Assembly: GCF_030538655.1 (NCBI RefSeq)
Contig: NZ_JAUNTO010000013.1
Coordinates: 27,336 to 91,335 of the forward strand
Source of the DNA: Paracoccus sp. (in: a-proteobacteria)
GTDB taxonomy: Bacteria; Pseudomonadota; Alphaproteobacteria; Rhodobacterales; Rhodobacteraceae
Direction: 5' to 3'
DNA: 64,000 nucleotides
Notes under the pieces: model-generated
The model's input: the letters and a program-made list of their open reading frames with translations, nothing else
Told to the model about the DNA's origin: nothing
Databases searched by the model: none
Translations under genes and position numbers: made by a program
Part shown: one piece after another, positions 10,095 through 18,943 of the stretch
Layout of the letters: each line of letters begins with the position of its first letter
Numbering within the stretch: the stretch's first letter is position 1

Positions 10095-11162
10095 ATGGAC
10101 AGAATCCGCCTGCCGCTGACACATGTGGTGCTGATGGACGGCACCTTCGCCTCGCTGGTCGAGGGGCGGCGTTCGTCTATCGGCCAGATTCATCAGTTGT
10201 TGCGCGGGGCTTGTGGGGCGGTGCCGGGTGGGCGGCTGCGGCTGCACTATACGGCGGGGCAACAATGGAACCGCTGGCGGACGTTCAGCGATATTGCCAT
10301 GGGCCGCGGGCTGGAGGCGTGGATTTCGTCCGCCTATGGTTGGCTGGCCTCGGGCTATCTGCCGGGGGACCGCGTATTTCTGCTGGGCTATTCGCGCGGT
10401 GCCTTTGCCGCGCGGTCCTTGGCCGGGATGATCGGACGTGTCGGCCTGCTGCGGTCCGATGCCGCGACCGAGCGTAATATCCGGCTGGCCTGGCGTTATT
10501 ACCGGCATGGCGACGTGACAGAGGCTGCGGCGCTGTTTCGCAGGCGGCGCTGCCACCTTGCCGCGCCGATCCGTATGGTGGGTTGCTTTGACACAGTGAT
10601 GGCGCTTGGCCTGCGCCTGCCCTTGCTGTGGATGCTGACGGAGCCGCAGTTCCGCTTTCACGATGCGCATCTGGGGGGCGAGGTCGATTACGGCTATCAG
10701 GCGCTGGCGCTGGATGAAACGCGGGCGGTCTTTGCGCCGCAGTTATGGGATGATGCCAGCGGGGCCGGGCATATTGAACAGATGTGGTTCAAGGGCTGCC
10801 ACGCCGATATTGGCGGGCAACTGTCGGGGCTGGAATTCGCGCGCCCACTGGCCAACATCCCGCTGGTCTGGATGCTGGAAAGGGCCGGGGCTGCGGGCCT
10901 GCCGCTGCCTGACGGCTGGCGCGCGCATTTTCCCTGCGATGCCACCGCGCCCAGTATCGGATCATGGCGCAACTGGGGTAAATTCTTTCTGGCCCGCGCC
11001 CCGCGACTGGCCGGTCAACACCCGACCGAGGCGCTGCACCCCAGCGTGCCGCGCCCCTATCCCGGCCCGGCGCTGCTGACCGGGCATCTGGCGGGATACG
11101 CGGCGGACAGGGTGCGGCGGCGTGGATGGCAGGGGGCGGGCAGGGCCGTGACGGGCAAATAG
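10095..11162 (+). CDS. DUF2235 (Tle1-like phospholipase fold) protein
   Basis: The 355-residue protein has an alpha/beta-hydrolase look: an N-terminal HVVLMDGTFAS strand, a nucleophile elbow GYSRGAFAARSLAG with Ser100, and MWFKGCHADIGG with His236/Asp238. These match DUF2235 proteins, which include type VI secretion phospholipase effectors (Tle1) but also many uncharacterised cytosolic proteins. No VgrG, PAAR or immunity gene is nearby, so an effector role is not supported. It starts 34 bases after the decarboxylase and may be co-transcribed. Confidence 0.75.
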   Translation: MDRIRLPLTHVVLMDGTFASLVEGRRSSIGQIHQLLRGACGAVPGGRLRLHYTAGQQWNRWRTFSDIAMGRGLEAWISSAYGWLASGYLPGDRVFLLGYSRGAFAARSLAGMIGRVGLLRSDAATERNIRLAWRYYRHGDVTEAAALFRRRRCHLAAPIRMVGCFDTVMALGLRLPLLWMLTEPQFRFHDAHLGGEVDYGYQALALDETRAVFAPQLWDDASGAGHIEQMWFKGCHADIGGQLSGLEFARPLANIPLVWMLERAGAAGLPLPDGWRAHFPCDATAPSIGSWRNWGKFFLARAPRLAGQHPTEALHPSVPRPYPGPALLTGHLAGYAADRVRRRGWQGAGRAVTGK

Positions 11163-11172
11163 CGGCGCGGTG

Positions 11173-12045
11173 TTACGCCACGGCTTCCAATTCGCGCACC
11201 GGGACGACGCCAAGCGCGGCGCAGACGTCGCGGGTCAGGTCGGGGCGGTTCAGAGTGTAGAAATGCAGCCGGTCCACGCCGCCACGGATCAGATCGTCGC
11301 ACAGTTCGGCGCAGATCGCGGTGGCCAGCAGGCGTTCGCGGTCGCCACCATCGCGCACGGCGGCGGTAAAGGCGTCCTCGGCCCATTGCGGGATCGAGGT
11401 GCCGCAGCTTTGCGCGAACCGTTTGGCCCCCGCCCAACCTTGGATCGGCAAGATGCCGGGGATGATCGGTGCGTCAATGCCGGCCTTTTCGCAGGCATCA
11501 CGAAAGCGGAAAAAGGTTTCGGCCTCGAAAAAGAACTGGGTGATGGCGCTGGTGGCCCCGGCGTCGATCTTGCGTTTCAGCCAGGCCACATCGGCGGCGG
11601 TATCGGCCGAATCCGGGTGTGGCTCGGGATAGGCGCCGACGCGGATGGTCATGTCGCCGCGCGCCGCGATGGCCTGAATCAGTTCGACCGAATTGGCAAA
11701 GCCGTCGGGATGCGGGGTAAACCGCGCCGCACCCTTGGGCGCATCGCCGCGCAGGGCGACGATTTCGCGGATGCCAGCGTCGGCATAATCCTGAACGATA
11801 CCAAGGGTTTCGTCGCGCGTCGCCTCGACACAGGTCAGATGTGCGGCGACGTTCAGGCCATAGTGGCGGTTGATCGTCGTCACTGCCTCATGCGTCAGCT
11901 TGCGCGTGGTGCCGCCCGCGCCATAGGTCACGGAGACAAAATCCGGCGACAGCGACGCCAAGGCCCGCGCGGTTTCCCACAGGCGAAAACTGGCATCCAG
12001 GGTCTTGGGCGGGAAGAATTCAAAGCTGATGCGGGGCGTGGTCAT
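11173..12045 (-). CDS. metF: Methylenetetrahydrofolate reductase
   Basis: MetF uses FAD and NADH to reduce 5,10-methylene-THF to 5-methyl-THF for methionine synthesis. The 290-residue product begins with RISFEFFPPKT and has VSVTYGAGGTTR, HLTCVEATRDE, ALRGDAP and SAITQFFFEAETFFRF, all FAD/folate-site blocks of the family. The ATG at 12045 is preceded by AAAGGA; an upstream in-frame extension runs through the operator region and is unlikely to be used. It is divergent from metR. Confidence 0.95.
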   Translation of the reverse strand: MTTPRISFEFFPPKTLDASFRLWETARALASLSPDFVSVTYGAGGTTRKLTHEAVTTINRHYGLNVAAHLTCVEATRDETLGIVQDYADAGIREIVALRGDAPKGAARFTPHPDGFANSVELIQAIAARGDMTIRVGAYPEPHPDSADTAADVAWLKRKIDAGATSAITQFFFEAETFFRFRDACEKAGIDAPIIPGILPIQGWAGAKRFAQSCGTSIPQWAEDAFTAAVRDGGDRERLLATAICAELCDDLIRGGVDRLHFYTLNRPDLTRDVCAALGVVPVRELEAVA

Positions 12046-12091
12046 GGCGCGATTCCTTTTCGTTATCGCCCTTGTGCCACGCGGTGCTGCG

Positions 12092-12113
12092 TGAGACAAA
12101 TTCATGTTTCTCA
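12092..12113. promoter_or_regulatory. Candidate MetR operator
   Basis: TGAG-ACAAA-TTCA (12092-12104) matches seven of the eight fixed bases of the TGAA-N5-TTCA MetR box. It lies within a wider imperfect palindrome TGAGA...TCTCA ending at 12113, between the divergent metF and metR starts. Confidence 0.5.
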
Positions 12114-12137
12114 ACAAAGTTATGAGGCTGGCTCAAG

Positions 12138-13043
12138 ATGCATCTGGAACTGCGCCATCTGCGCACCGTGCGCGCGATCCATGAACAGGGCGGTCTAGCC
12201 CGCGCCGCCGAGGTGTTGCACATCACCCAAAGCGCGCTAAGCCATCAGATCAAAGGGTTAGAGGATCAGGCCGGGGTCGAACTCTTCGTGCGCCGCGCCA
12301 AGCCGATGCGTCTGTCGGCGGCGGGGTTGCGTCTGCTGCGGCTGGCCGAAACCGTGTTGCCGCTGATCGAGGCCGCCGAGGCCGAGTTCAAGGGCGTCGA
12401 GATGGGCCGCGTCGGGCGGCTGCATATCGCCATGGAATGCCACGCCTGTTTCGACTGGCTGTTGCCGGTGCTGGATATGTTCCGCCGCGCATGGCCCGAC
12501 GTTGATGTGGACATCCGCCAGCGGCTGGCCTTTGCCGCGCTGCCCGCGCTGTTGCGTGAAGATGTCGATCTGGTGATTTCCTCGGACCCCGAGGATATGC
12601 CCGGCGTCAGCTTTCAGCCGCTGTTCGATTACGCGCCGACGCTGATGGTGCCCGCCGGGCATCCGCTGGTGGCCAAGGGTTGGGCCGACCCCGGTGATCT
12701 GGCCTCTGAGACGCTGATTACCTATCCGATGGACCGGGCGCGGCTGGATGTGTTCAGCCAGTTCCTGACCCCCGCCGGGGTCGAGCCGCGTGTCGTGCGG
12801 CAGGTCGAACAGACGGCGGTAGCGGTGATGCTGATCGCTTCGGGCCGTGGGGTTGCCGTGATGCCCGACTGGGTGCTGCGGCGCGAGATGGTCAACCCGG
12901 AAATCGCGTTGCTGCCGCTGGGGCAGGGCGGGATGCTGCGCCGACTTTACGCTGCGGTGCGCGAGGATGATATGGGTCAGCCCTATATCGCGCATTTCCT
13001 GCGGCTGGCGCGAACCGAACCCTTGCGGATGCTGCGCGGGTAA
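12138..13043 (+). CDS. metR: LysR-family regulator of methionine genes (MetR-like)
   Basis: This is a LysR-type regulator of 301 residues. The winged HTH covers residues 1-60 (GGLARAAEVLHITQSALSHQIKGLE), followed by a two-lobed effector domain. The MetR subgroup is recognised by MHLELRHLRTVRAIHEQG and by the position divergent from metF; MetR uses homocysteine as co-effector. The ATG overlaps no other gene and the intergenic palindrome at 12092-12113 is its probable binding site. Confidence 0.88.
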   Translation: MHLELRHLRTVRAIHEQGGLARAAEVLHITQSALSHQIKGLEDQAGVELFVRRAKPMRLSAAGLRLLRLAETVLPLIEAAEAEFKGVEMGRVGRLHIAMECHACFDWLLPVLDMFRRAWPDVDVDIRQRLAFAALPALLREDVDLVISSDPEDMPGVSFQPLFDYAPTLMVPAGHPLVAKGWADPGDLASETLITYPMDRARLDVFSQFLTPAGVEPRVVRQVEQTAVAVMLIASGRGVAVMPDWVLRREMVNPEIALLPLGQGGMLRRLYAAVREDDMGQPYIAHFLRLARTEPLRMLRG

Positions 13044-13100
13044 GGGATTGGATTTTGGCCCGCGTCGCCGTAAGACGCTGCCAAAGCACAGGAGCCGCCG

Positions 13101-13892
13101 ATGCAAAGCGCCAATCTGAACGTGATGATAAAAGCCGCGCGCAAGGCGGGGCGCAGTCTGGTCAAGGACTTCCGTGAGGTGGAAAACCTTCAGGTCAGCG
13201 TCAAGGGCGCGGGCGATTTCGTCAGCCGCGCCGACCGCGAGGCGGAACGGATCATCAAGGAAGACCTGCGCGGTGCGCGCCCGAACTATGGCTGGATCGG
13301 CGAGGAAACCGGGCAGGAGGTGGGCGAAGACCCGACCCGGCGCTGGATCGTCGATCCGCTGGATGGCACCACGAATTTCCTGCACGGTCAGCCGCATTGG
13401 TGCGTGTCGATCGCGCTGGAGCACAAGGGCGAGATCGTCGCCGGGGTGATTTTTGACCCAGCCAAGGACGAGCTGTTCGTGGCGGAAAAAGGCGGCGGCG
13501 CGTGGATGAACGATCAGCGCCTGCGCGTGTCGGGCCGAAAACAATTGGGCGAGGCGGTGATCGCGACCGGCGTTCCCATCGGCGCGCGCTCGGGCCTGTT
13601 GGGGCAGGGGCTACGCGATATGGCCCGCATCGGGCCGCAGTCGGCGGGTGTGCGCTGTCTGGGGGCTGGTGCGCTGGATCTGGCCTGGCTGGCCGCCGGT
13701 CGCGTCGATGCCTATTGGGAGCGCGGCTTCAAGGCATGGGACGTGGCGGCCGGTATCGTTCTGGTGCGCGAGGCGGGCGGCTTTGTCGATGGCATCACGC
13801 CGGGCGAAAATCCGGTGGAATCGGGTGACATGATCGCCGCCGCGCCGGGGCTGTTTGACAGCGTGGCCAAGATCATCCGCGATCAGGGCTGA
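13101..13892 (+). CDS. suhB: Inositol monophosphatase family protein
   Basis: The 263-residue protein belongs to the Li-sensitive, Mg-dependent phosphatase family. Metal ligands are visible as GEET (67-70) and DPLDGTTN (85-92), with a C-terminal WDVAAG motif near residue 215. SuhB-type enzymes hydrolyse inositol-1-phosphate, and in E. coli SuhB also joins rRNA antitermination complexes. The start ATG follows CACAGGAGCC. It ends at a strong bidirectional terminator. Confidence 0.9.
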   Translation: MQSANLNVMIKAARKAGRSLVKDFREVENLQVSVKGAGDFVSRADREAERIIKEDLRGARPNYGWIGEETGQEVGEDPTRRWIVDPLDGTTNFLHGQPHWCVSIALEHKGEIVAGVIFDPAKDELFVAEKGGGAWMNDQRLRVSGRKQLGEAVIATGVPIGARSGLLGQGLRDMARIGPQSAGVRCLGAGALDLAWLAAGRVDAYWERGFKAWDVAAGIVLVREAGGFVDGITPGENPVESGDMIAAAPGLFDSVAKIIRDQG

Positions 13893-13925
13893 TCCACCGC
13901 AGCCAGACCCTCTTATGCGGCGGGG

Positions 13926-13947
13926 AAAAGGTCCATCGGACCTTTTT
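13926..13947. terminator. Bidirectional terminator between suhB and the glycosyltransferase gene
   Basis: The perfect stem AAAAGGTCC-ATC-GGACCTTTTT has A- and T-tracts on both sides, so it can terminate both converging transcripts. An AAATATCCC word lies just beyond it on the minus strand (about 13966). Confidence 0.85.
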
Positions 13948-14003
13948 CTGATCCGTCTCGCCCGTGGGATATTTTCGGACCAAAGATACAAAGGCCCTGT
14001 GCG

Positions 14004-16139
14004 TCAGGCGGTGGCAGCCTGACGCGTTGCGGGTTCATCGGCGGTTGACTGGCTGCGGGGGGCCTGCGGTTGGCCCTGCGCCAGTTCGTCAAGCGAGCGC
14101 CCGCCGATTTGACCCAGCATCGGCACCGCGACCGTGCCCGGCATGGCGGGATCGTTAGCGGCCTCTTGCGGCTCGGCCTCGAAAATGCCGTGTGTTGTCT
14201 TGTCCCAGTAAAAGGGGGCCACGACCACTTCGTAGATGGCCTTCCAGCCTGCGAAACAGGCCAGCGGGTTGTAGAAGTGCATGGTCGGCACCCAGGGCAT
14301 CAGGTGGCGGTGCTTTTGTTTGCGCACCGCATAAAGGCCGATGGCCATGTTCAGCAATTCGGCGGTGATGAACAGGGCGAACAGGCTGAGAGCGGCCAGC
14401 GGTGCCCATTCCGGCGGAAAGGCGGGGATCACCGGATGCGGCAGGCCAAGGCTGAGCAGCCAAAAGCTCCACAGCACCGGGGCCAGCAGATGTTGCGAGA
14501 CCGAGCCGAAAAACTGCACCTGCATTCCCACGAATGCCTTGGTGCCGATCTGCCGCCACAGCCCCACCGGGTCACGCATGGCGACGCCCCATGTCATCGC
14601 ATAGCCCTTGATCCAGCGTGACCGCTGTTTCACCCATGGCACGGCGCGGCAGTTGGCCTCTTCGTCGGTGGTGGTGTCCAGCACCTCGGCGCGCCAGCCA
14701 TAGCGGGCCAGACGCACGCCCATATCGGCGTCTTCGGTGACGTTCCACGCATCCCATGCGCCCAATTGTTCCAGCACGTCGCGGCGGAAGAACTGTGTGG
14801 TGCCGCCCAGAGGCACAACCAGACCCATCCGCGCCATGCCGGGCAGCAGCACCCGGAACAGCGTAGCGTATTCGATGGTAAAACAACGCGCCATCCAGTT
14901 GGTGCGCGGGTTATAGTAATCCAGCGCGCCTTGCAGACAGGCAACATCCGGTGCGGCAAAGTGAAAGCCACGCGCGATCTTGTGCAGTTGATCCGGGTCG
15001 GGGCGATCCTCGGCATCCCAGACGCCCACGATGCTGCCGCGGCAAAAGTTCAGCGCATAGTTCAGCGCCCGTGGTTTGGTGCGGATCGGGCCGTCGGGCA
15101 CCTTGACCACGCGCATCCAGCGCGGCAGCGTCACCCCCTTGAGCGCGTCGCAGGTCACGTCGTCGGTGGCCTCGACCACCAGCAGGATGTCGGTCAGTTC
15201 GCGCGGATAGGTCAGCCGCGACAGGCGCGCGACCAGACTGTCGGCAATATCGCTTTCGCGAAACAGCGGCACCATGACCGAGATCACCGGCAGCGGGCCG
15301 TCAAATTCGCGCGGGGTGCGCAGTGTCGCCGCAAGCGCGATCTGTTCCGCCCGTGCCGCGGCATCGGCGCGCAATGTGCTGCGAAACGCCAGAATTTTCA
15401 GCACGGTGGCGCAGATCAGCATAAGCACCGCCCAGGCGGTCAGGGCGGCGATCACTGCCACGGGTGACAGCAGCAGCCCGGCCAGCAGCGCGGCGCCAAG
15501 GCCCATGGCGATGCGCCCGGTGCGCGATTCGTTGCGTGTGCGGCAGCTTTCAGCGGCGGGCACGCGCGTTTCTGCCTGACGGATCAGTTGCGTGCGGCGG
15601 GTGGCCAGAATCGCCTCTTGCGCCTGAGTGGGCGCGCACAGCAGCATTCGCACGATGCCGAAACTGTCGGGCAGATGCGGCAGCAGGGCGTCGAAATCCT
15701 GCGGGCGGGCGGTTGCGATCCATGTGACCCCGGCCACACGCCGCCAGGGCACGATCCCTTGTGCCAGACAGAAATCCGCCCCGACGGCGTCGATCAGGCG
15801 CGGGTCGGGCGGCGTTTCTAGCAGATCAATGACCGAAGTCCGCCACTGCCGCGACAGTGCCCGCGTCAGGGCCGGTTCCGTCACCCAGCCATGGGCCAGC
15901 AGAATCTGCCCCAGCGGCACATCCTCGCGTTTGCGCAGCACCGTCGCCTTGAGCAGATTGCCCGTGGACACTGCCCCGTCTTCCAGCAGCAGTTTGCCCA
16001 GTGGCTGTTGATTGCGCGGGGCCAGAGTCGTGGTCACAACCGGTTCAGGCGCAACCACCGGCGGTGCCGGTGTCATGACCGGGGTGCGGCGCAGTGCGAG
16101 AATATGACCGGCGCGTTTTGCGCCTGTGCTCTGGCTCAT
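14004..16139 (-). CDS. Membrane glycosyltransferase family 2 with N-terminal MshEN-like domain
   Basis: The 711-residue protein has three parts. Residues 46-98 contain two copies of the 24-residue MshEN pattern (PLGKLLLEDGAVS and PLGQILLAHGWVTEPAL); MshEN domains bind cyclic di-GMP in some proteins. Two membrane segments follow at about 210-260. Next is a processive-type GT2 domain with the DAED, TED and QRSRW motifs seen in cellulose/hyaluronan-type synthases. Further C-terminal membrane segments and a hydrophilic tail complete it. It probably builds or exports a surface polysaccharide. The ATG at 16139 is preferred over one 11 codons upstream because it gives the family-like N-terminus. Both MshEN copies have Pro where a leading Arg is common, so nucleotide binding is not assured. 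Confidence 0.82.
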   Translation of the reverse strand: MSQSTGAKRAGHILALRRTPVMTPAPPVVAPEPVVTTTLAPRNQQPLGKLLLEDGAVSTGNLLKATVLRKREDVPLGQILLAHGWVTEPALTRALSRQWRTSVIDLLETPPDPRLIDAVGADFCLAQGIVPWRRVAGVTWIATARPQDFDALLPHLPDSFGIVRMLLCAPTQAQEAILATRRTQLIRQAETRVPAAESCRTRNESRTGRIAMGLGAALLAGLLLSPVAVIAALTAWAVLMLICATVLKILAFRSTLRADAAARAEQIALAATLRTPREFDGPLPVISVMVPLFRESDIADSLVARLSRLTYPRELTDILLVVEATDDVTCDALKGVTLPRWMRVVKVPDGPIRTKPRALNYALNFCRGSIVGVWDAEDRPDPDQLHKIARGFHFAAPDVACLQGALDYYNPRTNWMARCFTIEYATLFRVLLPGMARMGLVVPLGGTTQFFRRDVLEQLGAWDAWNVTEDADMGVRLARYGWRAEVLDTTTDEEANCRAVPWVKQRSRWIKGYAMTWGVAMRDPVGLWRQIGTKAFVGMQVQFFGSVSQHLLAPVLWSFWLLSLGLPHPVIPAFPPEWAPLAALSLFALFITAELLNMAIGLYAVRKQKHRHLMPWVPTMHFYNPLACFAGWKAIYEVVVAPFYWDKTTHGIFEAEPQEAANDPAMPGTVAVPMLGQIGGRSLDELAQGQPQAPRSQSTADEPATRQAATA

Positions 16140-16205
16140 GGGGCGATTCCTTTTCTTGCCCCATGGCTGCACAGTCCGGGTTAATAACCCGTTAAGTGCG
16201 ATAGA

Positions 16206-17354
16206 TTATTTGCGCCGCTCCTGCATGGCATCCGCGAAACGGCGGAACAGATAGAGACTATCCTGCGGGCCGGGCGCGGCTTCGGGGTGATATTGCACCG
16301 AAAACACCGGGCGGCCCTGAACCCGCAGACCGCAGTTCGATCCGTCGAACAGGCTGACATGGGTTTCCAGCACGCCATCGGGAAGGGTCTGCGAATCAAC
16401 CGCGAAGCCGTGGTTCATCGAGGTGATCTCGACTTTGCCGGTTTCCACGTCACGTACCGGATGGTTGGCGCCGTGGTGGCCGTGGCCCATCTTGACCGTC
16501 CTGGCACCAAGCGCCAGCGCCAGCATCTGATGGCCCAGACAGATGCCAAAGATCGGCAGGTCGCGCTCTAGCAGGGTCTGGATCATCGGCACGGCATATG
16601 CGCCCGTCGCCGCCGGGTCGCCGGGGCCATTGGACAGGAATACGCCTTCCGGGTTATGGGCCAGCACCTCGTCGGCGGTGGCGGTGGCGGGCAGGACTGT
16701 GACATCGGCACCAGAGGCCACCAGTGATCGCAGGATGTTCCGCTTGGCCCCGTAATCCAGTGCTACCACCTTGAACGGGTGTTCCGGGGCGGGCGTGTCA
16801 AAGCCCTTGCCCCATTCCCATGTGCCTTCGGTCCAGCGATAGCTTTGTATGCAAGAGACTTCTTTCGCCAGATCCAGACCGACCAGCCCCTGCCAGTCGC
16901 GCGCCTTGGCGACCATGGCGGCGATGTCGAAATTGCCGTCGGGATCATGCGCCAGCACCACATGCGGTGCACCTTGCTGCCGGATCGCGCGGGTCAGCCG
17001 CCGCGTATCGACCCCGCCGATCCCGATGCGGCCGCGTGCGGCCATCCATGCCGACAGCTCGTTCGTGGCGCGCCAGTTCGACGGCTCGGTCGGGTTCCAG
17101 CGGACCACGATACCGGCGGCGACGGGATCAGCGGCCTCGTCATCCTGAGGCGTGACGCCGGTGTTGCCGATATGCGGAAAGGTAAAGGTCACGACCTGGC
17201 TGGCATAGGATGGATCGGTCATGATTTCCTGATAGCCGGTCATCGCGGTGTTAAAGACCAGCTCGGCGACCACCTGTCCGGTGGCACCAAAGCCTTGCCC
17301 ATAAAACACGGTGCCGTCGGCAAGCGCGAGGCAGGCGGTTGGTTTTGTGGCCAT
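16206..17354 (-). CDS. carA: Carbamoyl-phosphate synthase small subunit
   Basis: CarA is the glutaminase subunit that feeds ammonia to CarB for arginine and pyrimidine synthesis. The 382-residue product opens with PTACLALADGTVFYGQGFGATG and has the class I amidotransferase triad: Cys near residue 270 in FGICLGHQM and His/Glu in VQYHPEAAPGP. The frame is open far upstream, but the Met at 17354 behind AGAGGTG is the family start. carB is not in the window. It is divergent from the GatB/YqeY gene. Confidence 0.96.
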   Translation of the reverse strand: MATKPTACLALADGTVFYGQGFGATGQVVAELVFNTAMTGYQEIMTDPSYASQVVTFTFPHIGNTGVTPQDDEAADPVAAGIVVRWNPTEPSNWRATNELSAWMAARGRIGIGGVDTRRLTRAIRQQGAPHVVLAHDPDGNFDIAAMVAKARDWQGLVGLDLAKEVSCIQSYRWTEGTWEWGKGFDTPAPEHPFKVVALDYGAKRNILRSLVASGADVTVLPATATADEVLAHNPEGVFLSNGPGDPAATGAYAVPMIQTLLERDLPIFGICLGHQMLALALGARTVKMGHGHHGANHPVRDVETGKVEITSMNHGFAVDSQTLPDGVLETHVSLFDGSNCGLRVQGRPVFSVQYHPEAAPGPQDSLYLFRRFADAMQERRK

Positions 17355-17495
17355 GGCGGCACCTCTGTCTGAAATCATCGGGTGAATAGGGGGGGCGCAG
17401 CGCGGGGTCAAGGCTTGCGGGTTGAAAACCGGCCCGCCGGGACATAAATGGCCGGTTTTCGGAACTGGCCCTGCGGCCATCAGAAAGGACAGACC

Positions 17496-17960
17496 ATGGA
17501 TTTGCGGACCCGGCTGCTGGCCGACACCAAAGAGGCAATGAAGCTGCGCGATACGGCTCGCCTGTCCACGCTGCGTCTGATCGGCGCGGCACTGAAGGAT
17601 CGCGAGATCGCGGCCCGCGGCGAGGCGGGTGAGACCGCAGAACTGGGCGATGCCGATCTGATCGCGATCCTGTCCAAGATGGTCAAACAACGGCAGGAAT
17701 CGGCGCGCGCCTATGAGGAAGGCGGGCGGCTGGAGCTGGCGGAAAAGGAACTGGCCGAAATCGTGGTGATTCAGGATTACCTGCCCCGGCAGTTGACCGG
17801 CGACGAGGCCGAGGCGGCCATCGCCGCCGTCATCGCCGATCTGGGTGCTGGGTCGATCCGCGACATGGGCCGCGTGATGGCCGAATTGCGTGCCCGTTAC
17901 GCCGGGCAGATGGATTTCGGTGCCGTTGGCCCGCTGGTCAAGACGCGGCTGATGGGCTGA
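17496..17960 (+). CDS. GatB/YqeY-domain protein
   Basis: The 154-residue protein begins MDLRTRLLADTKEAMKLRD and contains LSTLRLIGAALKDREI and a C-terminal helical domain resembling the tRNA-binding tail of GatB. YqeY proteins stand alone; a tRNA-binding or amidotransferase-related role is presumed from the fold and not proven. The ATG at 17496 follows AGAAAGGAC. Confidence 0.88.
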   Translation: MDLRTRLLADTKEAMKLRDTARLSTLRLIGAALKDREIAARGEAGETAELGDADLIAILSKMVKQRQESARAYEEGGRLELAEKELAEIVVIQDYLPRQLTGDEAEAAIAAVIADLGAGSIRDMGRVMAELRARYAGQMDFGAVGPLVKTRLMG

Positions 17961-18003
17961 ACCCAACCGCCTTGCGGCGCGTTATGCGGGCAGAAGGTGA
18001 CTT

Positions 18004-18192
18004 ATGTCCGCAAAATCCAAAGCTCAGCAACGCGCCGCCGGTGCCGCCCTGTCCGCCAAGCGTGGTGACACCAAGGTGGGCGACCTGCAAGGCGCCTCGC
18101 GCGAGATGTATGACAGTATGACCGAGGCAGAGCTGGAAAAACTGGCCTCGACCCCGCTGGATGGCCTGCCCGATCACGTCGAGGATGACTGA
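18004..18192 (+). CDS. DUF3008 family small protein
   Basis: This 62-residue basic/acidic protein reads MSAKSKAQQRAAGAALSAKR, then GASREMYDSMTEAELEKLAS and LPDHVEDD, the layout of DUF3008 proteins, which have no known function. It lies 43 bases after the YqeY gene. Confidence 0.8.
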   Translation: MSAKSKAQQRAAGAALSAKRGDTKVGDLQGASREMYDSMTEAELEKLASTPLDGLPDHVEDD

Positions 18193-18373
18193 CCCCTTGC
18201 CGGATCGTGTTTCTCACCGCATGATCCGGCCATGAACGCGATGACCGTCCTTCTCATGCTGCTTGCCCTGCCTTCTGGCGGATCGGCGGGGGCTGTCTGA
18301 CGTTGTTTCCCACCGAGCCCGCCGCATCTGCCGGCGAGTTTGCCGGCGCGCGGCTTTGCCAAAGGACCGGATA

Positions 18374-18871
18374 ATGAGCGACGATCCCCCCTTTACCCTG
18401 CGTGCCTTTGAACCCGAGGACGTGCCCGGCCTCACAGAAATGCTGAACATGCCCGGCGTCATTCACGGCACCTTGCAGCGCCCGTTTCAGTCGGTCGCGA
18501 CACGGCGCAAGATCAATGACGGCTTTTCGGCGCTGGTGCAGATCATGGCCGAATCGGACGGCAAGCTGGTCGGGCATGGCTCGCTGATGGGCAACCCGAA
18601 CCCGCGCCGCGCCCACGCCGCCAGCCTCGGGATGAGCGTCCGCGATGATTTCAGGCGGCGCGGCGTCGGGGATGCGCTGCTGACGGCATTGAGGGCACAG
18701 GCCCGCGATTGGCTTGGCATCCGGCGGCTGGAGCTTGAGGTTTTCGCCGACAACGCCCCCGCCATCGCGCTCTACGAGAAACACGGCTTCCAGACCGAAG
18801 GCCGGATGCGCGCCCATGCTCTGCGCGGGGGCGAATTGATCGACACGTTGGTTATGGCGCGGCTGTTCTGA
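18374..18871 (+). CDS. GNAT-family N-acetyltransferase
   Basis: The 165-residue protein has the acetyl-CoA motif A (VRDDFRRRGVGDALLTALR) and motif B (LEVFADNAPAIALYEKHGFQ) of GNAT enzymes. The latter resembles small-molecule acetyltransferases, but the substrate is unknown. The ATG at 18374 follows AAAGGACCGG. It ends just before an AAATATCCC/GC-hairpin element. Confidence 0.85.
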   Translation: MSDDPPFTLRAFEPEDVPGLTEMLNMPGVIHGTLQRPFQSVATRRKINDGFSALVQIMAESDGKLVGHGSLMGNPNPRRAHAASLGMSVRDDFRRRGVGDALLTALRAQARDWLGIRRLELEVFADNAPAIALYEKHGFQTEGRMRAHALRGGELIDTLVMARLF

Positions 18872-18880
18872 CCCGCTGAT

Positions 18881-18943
18881 TGTCTTTCGTTTCCAAATAT
18901 CCCGGGGGAATCCGGCCCCGGGCCGGATGGGGGCTGGCCCCCT
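18881..18943. terminator. AAATATCCC element with nested GC hairpins
   Basis: TGTCTTTCGTT and CAAATATCCCGGGGG are followed by the stems TCCGGCCC/GGGCCGGA and GGGGGC-TG-GCCCCC. It separates the converging GNAT and DUF2244 genes and shares its first 20 or so bases with the element at 3371. A transcription-ending or RNA-stabilising role is inferred from position. Confidence 0.5.

Noticed and set aside
18232-18300. A 22-codon hydrophobic frame before the GNAT gene
   Set aside because: Too short, without a ribosome site.
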